NCBI GenBank assembly: GCA_003485325.1
Contig: DMZI01000059.1
Coordinates: forward strand, 1-18,398
Source: Desulfotomaculum sp.
GTDB taxonomy: Bacteria > Bacillota > Desulfotomaculia > Desulfotomaculales > Nap2-2B
Length of the DNA stretch: 18,398 nt
Reading direction: 5' to 3'
Part shown: positions 6,557 to 12,810 of the stretch, one piece after another
How positions within the stretch are numbered: the stretch's first letter is position 1
Layout of the letters: each line of letters starts with the position of its first letter
Translations under genes and position numbers: made by a program
Notes under the pieces: generated by a model
What the model was told of the DNA's origin: nothing
Database searches by the model: none
The model's input: only the letters and a program-made list of their open reading frames with translations

Positions 6557-6592
6557 CGGCAGATAATTCCTGCCCAATTGAAATAAACAAAC

Positions 6593-6641
6593 GAAAAAGG
6601 GTAGGTCCAGTATCCTAGCGGATTATCGCCTACCCTTTTTC
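6593..6641. terminator. long-stem bidirectional terminator
   Basis: GAAAAAGGGTAGG (6593-6605) and CCTACCCTTTTTC (6629-6641) form a perfect 13-bp stem with a 23-nt loop, 36 nt past the reductase stop. Confidence 0.8.
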
Positions 6642-6678
6642 AGGAGCGTAGTGCAATTCAGCACGTCCTCCTTTTTTT
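6642..6678 (+). terminator. second hairpin terminator in tandem
   Basis: AGGAG...GTGC-AATTCA-GCAC...CTCCT, then seven T. The inner 4-bp and outer 5-bp stems are separated by a small internal loop. It follows the first terminator without a gap. Confidence 0.55.
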
Positions 6679-6698
6679 ATTTACCCCTTCTTTTATCT

Positions 6699-7040
6699 GA
6701 TCCGCCGGTTCTTCAGGCCGTCTTTTCAGATTAACCGGCTACTTCCTGTAATAGCCGCCGAAAAAACAACTTTGTTAAGCTGCCTCCTCCGCCTATTACA
6801 AGTTTTTCGCCCTGGCTTTTAATCCCTGCTTATTTGAAACTTCTACTTCTAAGGGATATTTTCTTACTTTTAGGCTGGTTATGGCTTCCCAATTTCCCTC
6901 CGAATTTCAGTTTACCGGTAGATAACTACTCGACTCCCCCAAGTAAAAGCTTTTACCTCAGCAGGTTATTAACGGCCCCGGCTTATTTGCCGGTTATTAA
7001 AGGGGTATCCCTCTTACTCGGGCGGCCCCTTTCTGAGGTC
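6699..7040. other. non-coding stretch with several nested inverted repeats
   Basis: No convincing gene lies between 6,679 and 7,128. Structures seen: GCCGGTT (6704-6710) with AACCGGC (6733-6739), in competition with CGGCTA (6736-6741) with TAGCCG (6752-6757); a perfect 14-bp palindrome GTAAAAGCTTTTAC (6943-6956); and a three-way-junction pattern in which ACCTCAG (6955-6961) pairs with CTGAGGT (7033-7039), enclosing CCGGC/GCCGG (6978-6982 / 6989-6993) and AAAGGGG/CCCCTTT (6999-7005 / 7026-7032). A 9-bp direct repeat GGTTATTAA occurs at 6964 and 6992. It matches no riboswitch or RNA family I know. Either strand could be the RNA strand. Confidence 0.4.
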
Positions 7041-7120
7041 AATTTAATAATACTTTATGTTTTTATTTATGTCAATAGTTAATTAAAAATATTATATATA
7101 ATTTAAAAATTCCGATATAT

Positions 7121-7128
7121 GAAATATG
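7121..7128. repeat. left target-site duplication of the outer transposon
   Basis: GAAATATG, directly outside the left end of the element. An identical copy lies directly outside the right end at 13702-13709. An exact 8-bp match at both ends supports a target duplication. Confidence 0.7.
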
Positions 7129-7216
7129 TTGTTACTAAGCTAAAAAGTCCATATGCTGATGCAATTGACTGACCGGGAATTGCTGGATATAATGGTCATA
7201 TCTTGAGGAAAGGAAA

Positions 7217-7267
7217 GACGCTTCTTTTTAAAGGCGCTACTGTCCAATCAGAAGCGCCAGAAGCGTC
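7217..7267 (+). promoter_or_regulatory. leader hairpin inside the left end of the transposon
   Basis: GACGCTTC (7217-7224) pairs with GAAGCGTC (7260-7267), and inside it GGCGCT (7233-7238) pairs with AGCGCC (7253-7258). It lies 68 nt upstream of the DUF6431 start and may shield the element's genes or take part in transposase binding. There is no T-run at its end. Confidence 0.4.
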
Positions 7268-7334
7268 AACCCAACAAGTATGATTATTGTATCAGATTAT
7301 GAGCTAATAGAAAACCCTGACAAAGGTGTTTTTT

Positions 7335-7829
7335 GTGAGGAGCTTGGAGCAGATTTTCTGTCCCTGTTGTAGCGGCCAATTTATAGTGATCGGCAGCCGA
7401 AAAAGAAGGTGTATCGATAGTCTGGGAGAAAAGATAGACCTTTGTATCCGCAGATTAAGATGTAGTGCGTGTAGAAGAATTCACCACGAACTTCCTGACC
7501 TGCTGGTACCGTACAAACGCCATATTGTGGGAAATATTGAGGCTGTGATAACTGGTTCGTCAGGTTTAAGTGTGCCAGTTGATGAATCCACCTTAATACG
7601 GTGGCGGAGCTGGTTTCGTAAGATGGCTGATTACTTGCAAGGATGCCTGGAATCAATTCATATCCGCTACGGGAAAGAAACTGTGGAAGAACCTTCCTGC
7701 CTTCCCAGGTCCAAGCTCCAAAGGATCTGGCATTATGTCGGCAATGGCTCCGGGTGGCTGAGCAGAATTGTCCGGCCGGTAGTAAATGCAAATTTATGGG
7801 TGCATACCCGTTTCGCATTCCTGTCCTGA
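7335..7829 (+). CDS. DUF6431 zinc-ribbon accessory protein of the transposon
   Basis: 164 aa. An N-terminal zinc ribbon, 'CPCCSGQFIVIGSRKRR' then 'RLRCSACRRIHHELPDLL', is followed by 'VPYKRHIVGNIEAVI', a helical middle and the closing 'IVRPVVNANLWVHTRFAFLS'. This matches the DUF6431 proteins I recall next to DDE transposase and ExeA-type ATPase genes in Firmicutes; their exact role is unknown, and recognising element ends or target DNA is plausible. The frame contains GTG at 7326 and 7335; AAAGGTG at 7322-7328 is correctly spaced for the second. The frame looks intact. First of the three transposon genes; the transposase start follows after 60 nt. Confidence 0.75.
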   Translation: MRSLEQIFCPCCSGQFIVIGSRKRRCIDSLGEKIDLCIRRLRCSACRRIHHELPDLLVPYKRHIVGNIEAVITGSSGLSVPVDESTLIRWRSWFRKMADYLQGCLESIHIRYGKETVEEPSCLPRSKLQRIWHYVGNGSGWLSRIVRPVVNANLWVHTRFAFLS

Positions 7830-7889
7830 TAACCATCTTATAGACTCATGTTGAATATAGAAAAAAAGGAGGGGGTGGGGGTATTCAAC
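7829..7889 (+). promoter_or_regulatory. transposase ribosome-binding region
   Basis: AAAGGAGGGGG lies about 14 nt before ATG 7890. An earlier in-frame ATG at 7848 precedes this purine run and would leave it inside the gene, so 7890 is preferred although the spacing is long. No promoter is obvious, so transcription probably continues from the DUF6431 gene. Confidence 0.35.
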
Positions 7890-8370
7890 ATGAGAGACCA
7901 AAAAAAAGCAGACGAGATTGCCACTAAGCGGGTACAACTGTTATTACCATTGCTGGACCAGGGACTGGACACAGCCCGGGCCAAACAGATCAAAGCCGGT
8001 ATCTGCGCACAAAGTGGCGTCTCCGAACGTACCTTGCGCCGCTATCTGGCACAATATCAAGCAGAGGGATTTAACGGTCTTAAACCAAAAAGCAAAAAAC
8101 ATCAGAGTTCCGGGGAAACTATTCCTCCTTTCCTGCTGGAACAGGCTATTATGTTGCGCCGCCAGGTACCGGGACGCAGCATTGCCCAAATCATAAAGAT
8201 CCTCGAATGGGAAGGTCTGGCCAAACCCGGCCAGATCAAGCGCAGTACCCTGCAGGAAAAGCTTGTGGAACGAGGCTACAGCGCCAGGCAGATGAGAATG
8301 TACGCCGGGACCGGGGTAGCTGCCCGGCGATTTCTTAAAGCGGTACCGCAACCAGCTTGTTCATTCGGAT
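7890..8370 (+). pseudogene. DDE transposase (TniA/Mu-like), N-terminal part, interrupted by RIT
   Basis: It encodes the N-terminal helix-turn-helix part ('AQSGVSERTLRRYLAQYQAE', 'PGRSIAQIIKILEWEGLAKP', 'KRSTLQEKLVERGYSARQMR'), which binds the transposon ends. Near 8333-8338 the frame slips: the sequence CGATTTCTTAAAGCGG has one base too many to pass from '...RRF' into 'KRYRNQLVHSD'. The frame ends at 8370 with CAT TCG GAT (His-Ser-Asp), where the RIT begins; translation would then run on into the RIT inverted repeat to 8594. The gene continues at 11931. The Asp encoded at 8368-8370 is the likely first residue of the DDE triad. Confidence 0.8.
8363..8370. repeat. left core repeat (attL) of the RIT element
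   Basis: ATTCGGAT, repeated directly at 11923-11930. Removing one copy with the DNA between restores the transposase codons for HSDIKYGP without a scar. The copy also extends the left inverted repeat, because the right end carries its reverse complement at 11897-11904. Confidence 0.85.
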
Positions 8371-8472
8371 TATCCCGAGTTTTGTGTTATCCCGACTTTC
8401 AGATGCGGGATGTGAATAATCGCCTTAAACCCGGGCGTTTTTGTAATTGTGCGCACCCAAAAGTCGGGATAA
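8363..8472. repeat. left 110-bp terminal inverted repeat of the RIT element
   Basis: Reverse complement of 11795-11904 with only 3 mismatches in 110 bp. The arm contains TTATCCCGA twice in direct orientation (8370-8378 and 8387-8395) and once inverted, GTCGGGATAA (8463-8472). These are probable recombinase-binding repeats. A GC-rich CGCC...CCCGGGCG stretch lies between them. Confidence 0.92.
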
Positions 8473-8497
8473 AAATTCTTGCTCCGCCATTAATCAA

Positions 8498-8544
8498 CTC
8501 CAATAATAAAAATACAGACTTCGGTCTGAATTTCAATATTGGAG
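8498..8544 (+). promoter_or_regulatory. hairpin masking the ribosome-binding site of the first recombinase
   Basis: CTCCAATA (8498-8505) pairs with TATTGGAG (8537-8544), so the GGAG of the Shine-Dalgarno GGAGGG (8541-8546) lies inside the stem. Between them CAGAC-TTCG-GTCTG (8515-8528) forms a hairpin with a C(UUCG)G tetraloop, a very stable type, extended by AAAT/ATTT pairs. Formed in the mRNA, it would restrain translation of the whole coupled trio. Confidence 0.65.
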
Positions 8545-8554
8545 GGTTGTTGAT

Positions 8555-9790
8555 ATGCAAATTCCGTTGGAACGAATCATCGAGCGTGTACTAGAAGAAC
8601 TTGAAAAGCTATGCATGGCGGAATCTACCATCAAGTCTTATGCGGGCAGCGCTTATAGCCCCATAAGAAACTATTGCGCCAGAAACGGAACCACGTGTTA
8701 CGAACCCACCACGCTGAATGCCTTCCTATGTTCCCAGAAAGAGCGTCTTGAAAACTCCGAAATATCGGAGAGGCATTTCAGGAAATTACGCAGAGCCGTA
8801 CTAATGGTTCATGATCTTTATCAGCATGGAACACTCCAAGGTTACCGGTATGATTCAGGCTCCAAATACGAAACAAGCGAATTTTTCGGTCTTTGCATGA
8901 AACAGTTTCTTGAAGCCCAGCATCTAAGCAAAGGGACCATCTCCAACCTAAGATCAAACATACAACAATTTCTTTGCCAAATGGAGCAGGCCGGGCACCG
9001 TGATTTCAGCACCATATCGTCAGAGGACGTTAAGGACTATCTCTTGGCGGCCGCTGAAAAAAACAAGGCAGGAATGACAAACGTTCTTTACGCTCTACGA
9101 ATCTTTCTGGACCATTTGAGATCGAATTCTCTTGTATCAAAAGATTTTCAATCTGTACTGAACAAACCTGCACGGCGAAAGAAGAGAGTTCTGCCATGCC
9201 TTACTCGTGAGGAAGTTGAAGCCATTCTCGGGCAGATAGACACCACTACAAAACAAGGAAAAAGGGATTACGCCATCCTTTTGCTGGCATCCCATACAGG
9301 ACTGCGCTCCATCGACATCGTCAATTTGCGCCTTTCTGATCTCGATTGGCTGAACGACAGCATCCATATCGTTCAAAGAAAAACGGGCCGGCCATTGGTG
9401 CTTCCTTTGGAAATAGACACAGGCAATGCAATTGCTAAATACATATTGGAAGCGAGGCCCGAATCTACTTCGGAGTATGTCTTTCTAAGAACATCTGCAC
9501 CCTACAGGAAATTAGCCGATTGTGGATCCATGGATAACATCCTGGAGAAATACCTGAATAGCGCTGGTATCTTACGTCAACCAGGCGATGGGAAGAGCTT
9601 CCATGCCTTACGCCGTTCCATGGGAACTTGGATGTTGGAATCCGGCGTCCCCTTGACAACAATTTCACAGGTGCTTGGCCACAAAGAGCAGGATTCAGCA
9701 AAGCAATACCTTTCCATGGATTATGAGAAACTTGCGTTGTGTGCGCTGGATTTTCAGGAGATCCCCGTAGGAAGGGGGATCTTCGAGTGA
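8555..9790 (+). CDS. ritA: RIT tyrosine recombinase A
   Basis: 411 aa. N-terminal SAM-like DNA-binding segments cover roughly residues 1-200 ('MAESTIKSYAGSAYSPIRNY', 'AQHLSKGTISNLRSNIQQFL') and the catalytic domain roughly residues 215-400. Catalytic residues seen: R251 ('SHTGLRSIDIVNLR'), Lys in 'VQRKTGRPLVLPL', H350 and R353 ('FHALRRSMGTWM'), H376 ('LGHKEQDSAKQYL') and nucleophile Y385. The N-terminal part is longer than in XerC/D (about 300 aa), as expected for the first gene of a RIT. Start ATG with GGAGGG upstream, itself masked by a hairpin. The stop overlaps the start of the next gene (GTGA), so the trio is translationally coupled. Confidence 0.92.
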   Translation: MQIPLERIIERVLEELEKLCMAESTIKSYAGSAYSPIRNYCARNGTTCYEPTTLNAFLCSQKERLENSEISERHFRKLRRAVLMVHDLYQHGTLQGYRYDSGSKYETSEFFGLCMKQFLEAQHLSKGTISNLRSNIQQFLCQMEQAGHRDFSTISSEDVKDYLLAAAEKNKAGMTNVLYALRIFLDHLRSNSLVSKDFQSVLNKPARRKKRVLPCLTREEVEAILGQIDTTTKQGKRDYAILLLASHTGLRSIDIVNLRLSDLDWLNDSIHIVQRKTGRPLVLPLEIDTGNAIAKYILEARPESTSEYVFLRTSAPYRKLADCGSMDNILEKYLNSAGILRQPGDGKSFHALRRSMGTWMLESGVPLTTISQVLGHKEQDSAKQYLSMDYEKLALCALDFQEIPVGRGIFE

Positions 9791-10752
9791 TAAATTCTTT
9801 TAAAAGTTGCTTTGCGTCGCAAATGGAGGATTTCATCCAGCACAAAAAGGCCTTGGGCTATTCCAAAAGCAGTTATGAGAAATTTCTTGCCCTCTTCGAT
9901 CGCTTCTGCCTGAGTGCTTTTCCTGAAGAAAGATCATTAACGCAACAACTCGTGATGCAATGGGTACGTCTTCGTCCCAACGAAACCGCAAACGGAGTAA
10001 GAAGGCGAATGGTAGCCATTCGCGAATTTGGGAAATACCTCAATGCCATCGGACTTGATGCGTACGTGCTTCCCCCGGAAATGATCGGTCCATTTAAACC
10101 ATTTTTTCCATACCTCTTCAGTGATGAGGAGTTGACTGCCTTTTTCGCGGCGGCAGACCGCATGGCCTCGCATAAGCTCTCACCATACAGGCAGTTTATC
10201 GTGCCTGTGCTTTTTCGCCTTCTCTACTGCTGCGGTCTACGACCGCACGAGGTGCGGCTGATCCGCTGTACTGATATTAATCTGGAAACCGGAAGCATCT
10301 ATATCAGCGATACCAAGGTTCACCGGGATCGAATAGTCATGATGTCCCCTGATATGCAGTCTCTGTGCCGTAAATATGATACAAGGATGCGTACCATTCT
10401 GAAAAACCGGGAGTATTTTTTTTCGAATCCGAATGGAGCCGCTTACTCCGTAACATGGGTGCAGAAGCAGTTCCGGAATTGCTGGAAAAAAGCCGGCATT
10501 AGAAACTTTCGGGGAGCAACCGCGCCGCGCGTATATGATTTTCGGCATAATTACGCCACGCGGACTTTAATGAAATGGATGGATGAAGGCAGAGATCTAT
10601 ACACGTGGCTTCCCTACTTGAGTGCATACATGGGACATTCACAATTTTCCCACACTGCCTACTACATTCATCTTCTCCCGGAAAGATTGGTGAAAACATC
10701 TGCTATTGATTGGGCCAGGTTTTCCAACCTGATCCCGGAGGTGGCGACATGA
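9787..10752 (+). CDS. ritB: RIT tyrosine recombinase B
   Basis: 321 aa from GTG 9787, preceded by AGGAAGGGGG and overlapping the first gene's stop by 4 nt. N-terminal arm-binding domain 'MEDFIQHKKALGYSKSSYEK' and 'VRRRMVAIREFGKYLNAIG'. Catalytic domain: R152 ('CCGLRPHEVRLI'), Lys in 'DTKVHRDRIVMM', R253 and H254 ('YDFRHNYATR'), H284 ('YMGHSQFSHTAYYIHL') and nucleophile Y293. The His that normally starts the second box (H-x-x-R) is Tyr250 here. The long ATG-started frame from 9739 was set aside because it overlaps 52 nt of the first gene without a ribosome-binding site. The stop overlaps the third gene's start (ATGA). Confidence 0.9.
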   Translation: MINSFKSCFASQMEDFIQHKKALGYSKSSYEKFLALFDRFCLSAFPEERSLTQQLVMQWVRLRPNETANGVRRRMVAIREFGKYLNAIGLDAYVLPPEMIGPFKPFFPYLFSDEELTAFFAAADRMASHKLSPYRQFIVPVLFRLLYCCGLRPHEVRLIRCTDINLETGSIYISDTKVHRDRIVMMSPDMQSLCRKYDTRMRTILKNREYFFSNPNGAAYSVTWVQKQFRNCWKKAGIRNFRGATAPRVYDFRHNYATRTLMKWMDEGRDLYTWLPYLSAYMGHSQFSHTAYYIHLLPERLVKTSAIDWARFSNLIPEVAT

Positions 10753-11789
10753 AAAAGCTGAAGGACAACACTTTATTCCGATTAATTCGTGATTACTTGT
10801 CTGTATATCTTCCAGATCAACGGTGCTGCAGTCCCAATACAATCAAATCATATCGGGAAACCTTGAACCAGCTTTTTGATTTTGTGACTGCTGAAAAGAA
10901 TATTTCACTAACAGACGTAACATTTGATATCCTCAACAGCCAAATGATTTCTGATTATCTGAACTGGCTGGAAAAGGCGTGCCGTTGCAGCGTCTCTACG
11001 CGGAACCAGCGGTTGGCCGGAATCCGCTCATTTTTCAAATATGCCGGAAGAATGGAGCTGGTAGTTACGGTATTCCAAAAGGATCTTGAAAAAGTTCCCT
11101 TCAAGAAAACAGGTTCAAAAACAGTTGATTTCATGACAGAAGAGGCTTTAAAAACTGTTCTGGCGCAACCGGATACAAGCACGAAAGCGGGAATCAGGGA
11201 CCTGTTTTTTATGATCCTGATGTATGATACCGGTGCCAGAAATCGAGAAATCCTGGATTTAAGGGTCAAAGACTTTGATGCTAATTCAAAAACACCGTGC
11301 GTGCATCTGACTGGAAAAGGCAACAAAAAACGCATTGTTCCGGTGATGGCTAAGACAGTTGAACATTTTCGGCATTATGTCTCGCTCTATCATCCGGGAG
11401 ACAGTTCGGAGCGGTACCTTTTCTACACCGTTAGGAACGGCATTCTTCAGCCGATGTCAGATGATAACGTCTCCCGTTTTATGAAGAAGTACGGGAGGGC
11501 GGCAAAAGGGAGCTGTCCAGAAGTTCCGGACAACCTTCACCCTCATCTTTTTCGCCATAGCAGGTCGATTCATCTTTACCGTTCAGGAATGCCTTTAGCA
11601 TTGTTGTCCGAATGGCTCGGCCATGCACAATTGGAAACAACAATGATTTATGCGTATGCCGATACAGAGATGAAACGGGATGCCATACAAAAGGCTACCG
11701 GCAACCACAATCCTTTAATGGGTAATGATCAGATCCCTATATGGAAAGGAGATGATCAAATAATCCGAAAGCTTTACGGACTGAAGTAA
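10749..11789 (+). CDS. ritC: RIT tyrosine recombinase C
   Basis: 346 aa from ATG 10749, preceded by GGAGGTGG and overlapping the second gene by 4 nt. N-terminal core-binding domain 'DYLSVYLPDQRCCSPNTIKS' and 'STRNQRLAGIRSFFKYAGRM'. Catalytic domain: R164 ('DTGARNREILDLRVKDFD'), Lys in 'LTGKGNKKRIVPV', H266 and R269 ('HPHLFRHSRSIHLYR'), H292 ('WLGHAQLETTMIYAYAD') and nucleophile Y301. All expected active-site residues are present, making this the most XerD-like of the three. It is the last gene of the element: the right inverted repeat begins 5 nt after its stop. Confidence 0.92.
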   Translation: MKKLKDNTLFRLIRDYLSVYLPDQRCCSPNTIKSYRETLNQLFDFVTAEKNISLTDVTFDILNSQMISDYLNWLEKACRCSVSTRNQRLAGIRSFFKYAGRMELVVTVFQKDLEKVPFKKTGSKTVDFMTEEALKTVLAQPDTSTKAGIRDLFFMILMYDTGARNREILDLRVKDFDANSKTPCVHLTGKGNKKRIVPVMAKTVEHFRHYVSLYHPGDSSERYLFYTVRNGILQPMSDDNVSRFMKKYGRAAKGSCPEVPDNLHPHLFRHSRSIHLYRSGMPLALLSEWLGHAQLETTMIYAYADTEMKRDAIQKATGNHNPLMGNDQIPIWKGDDQIIRKLYGLK

Positions 11790-11794
11790 AACTA

Positions 11795-11904
11795 TTATCC
11801 CGACTTTTGGGTGCGCACAGTAACAAAAACGCCCGGGTTTAAGGCGATTATTCACATCCCACATCTGAAAGTCGGGATAACACAAAACTCGGGATAATCC
11901 GAAT
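11795..11904. repeat. right 110-bp terminal inverted repeat of the RIT element
   Basis: Inverted partner of 8363-8472 (107 of 110 identical). It carries TTATCCCGAC (11795-11804), GTCGGGATAA (11871-11880) and TCGGGATAA (11889-11897), mirroring the left arm. Confidence 0.92.
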
Positions 11905-11930
11905 TATTCCGATATCGGAATAATTCGGAT
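11897..11930. repeat. 34-bp perfect palindrome at the right RIT boundary
   Basis: The arms are 17 bp, centred on GATATC between 11913 and 11914. It is built as ATCCGAAT (11897-11904), then the 18-bp palindrome TATTCCGATATCGGAATA (11905-11922), then ATTCGGAT (11923-11930), the right core copy. There is no counterpart at the left end, so this 18-bp spacer is probably the part that lies between the two ends in a circular intermediate. Confidence 0.9.
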
Positions 11931-12810
11931 ATCAAATACGGCCCATATCTACCCATTGGTAAAGACGGCGCCATGAAACAGGTCTATCTGGTAACCTTCA
12001 TTGATGACGCAACGCGTTATGTTTTACACGGACAGTTCTATAATAATCTGGAACAGGGTATCGTCCAGGACTGTTTCCGCCAGGTTATCCAGAAGTACGG
12101 AGCGCCTAAGGCGCTTTACTTCGATAATGGGCGGCAATACCGCACCAAATGGATGGCCCGTGCCTGCGCAAAACTGGGTGTCCGGCTACTTTACACCAAG
12201 CCCTTTTCTCCAGAAGCCCACGGTAAATCAGAACGTCTGAACCGGGTGGTAGACAGCTTCCTGGCAGAAGCCGCCCTGGAGAAACCTTCAACTGAAGGAT
12301 AAGCTTAACCAGTTGTTCCGGGTCTGGTTAGAAGAGTGCTACAATAACCGCCCTCATTCCGGACTGGCGGACGGGCTAAGTCCGGCTGTCGCCTATCGCA
12401 GCGACAAACAGCCCTTGCGCTTCCTGCCTCCCGAGATCGTCGCCGATGCTTTTCTAAACTGTGAGGAAAGAAAAATCGACAAGTCAGGCTGTATCAGCTT
12501 CGCCGGTAAAAAGTACGAAGCAGGACTGCTCTTTATCGGTTGTACTGTAAATGTTATCTATGATCCCGCGGATATTACCGAACTGACTATTGAATACGAA
12601 GGACACTCTCCCTGGAAAGCGAAACAGCTAATCATCGGCGAACGCTCCGGTCAAAGGCCCCCGTTACCGGAACACTTGCTGATGACTAAACCAGCGGAAT
12701 CTTCAAGGCTGCTCAATGCCGCGGCCAAACAATTTAAGCTACGCAAAGAACAAACGGCGCCCGCCGTATCCTACCGTAAGGTGGAAAAGGAGGATGCCGG
12801 TCGTGTTTGA
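11931..12810 (+). pseudogene. DDE transposase (TniA/Mu-like), C-terminal part, frameshifted
   Basis: It continues the gene broken at 8370: 'IKYGPYLPIGKDGAMKQVYL', 'VTFIDDATRYVLHGQFYNNL', then 'ALYFDNGRQYRTKW' (second Asp) and 'SPEAHGKSERLNRVVDSFLA' (Glu) of the rve/DDE core. Around 12286-12291 the sequence CCTTCAACTGAAGG carries a one-base shift: the first frame stops at 12300-12302, while the next frame continues as 'LKDKLNQLFRVWLEECYNNR' and 'PHSGLADGLSPAVAYRSDKQ' into the Mu-type C-terminal domain, ending at 12810. The slip site is not a classic A-run, so mutation is likelier than programmed frameshifting. The stop overlaps the start of the ATPase gene. Confidence 0.85.

Larger units (their letters stand above)
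8371..11930 (+). mobile_element. RIT element: three tyrosine recombinases between inverted repeats
   Basis: 3,560 bp. It holds three adjacent tyrosine recombinase genes in the same direction, joined by GTGA and ATGA stop-start overlaps, with nothing else coded. This is the defining build of 'recombinase in trio' (RIT) elements. Ends: 110-bp inverted repeats (8363-8472 and 11795-11904) and the direct core ATTCGGAT at 8363-8370 and 11923-11930. On the right only, an 18-bp palindrome TATTCCGATATCGGAATA separates the inverted repeat from the core. All three enzymes keep the catalytic Arg, the second-box Arg and His, and Tyr, so the element may be active. Tn554 was considered, but its third gene is not a tyrosine recombinase and it has no such repeats. 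Confidence 0.9.

Noticed and set aside
6746..6834. Short minus-strand frame reading 'LVIGGGGSLTKLFFRRLLQE'
   Set aside because: No start codon and closed by stops after ~37 codons; it overlaps the hairpins. Could be decay, but nothing supports a gene.
6834..7082. 82-aa open frame, Leu/Pro/Ser-rich, starting with TTG
   Set aside because: No ribosome-binding site and odd composition, and it lies across the inverted repeats of a non-coding stretch.
8371..8594. Extension of the transposase N-terminal frame into the RIT
   Set aside because: The last ~80 codons are frameshifted read-through of the inverted repeat and leader, not a real C-terminus.
8371..11930. Tn554-like transposon
   Set aside because: Tn554 has two tyrosine recombinases plus an unrelated third protein and no long terminal inverted repeats; here all three are recombinases with 110-bp repeats.
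11973..12302. 109-aa frame that could be called a separate integrase-core gene
   Set aside because: It is the middle of the interrupted transposase: the preceding codons from 11931 continue the sequence broken at 8370.
12286..12302. Programmed ribosomal frameshift in the transposase
   Set aside because: No slippery A-run or downstream stimulatory structure at the shift, and a second shift and the RIT insertion already disable the gene.
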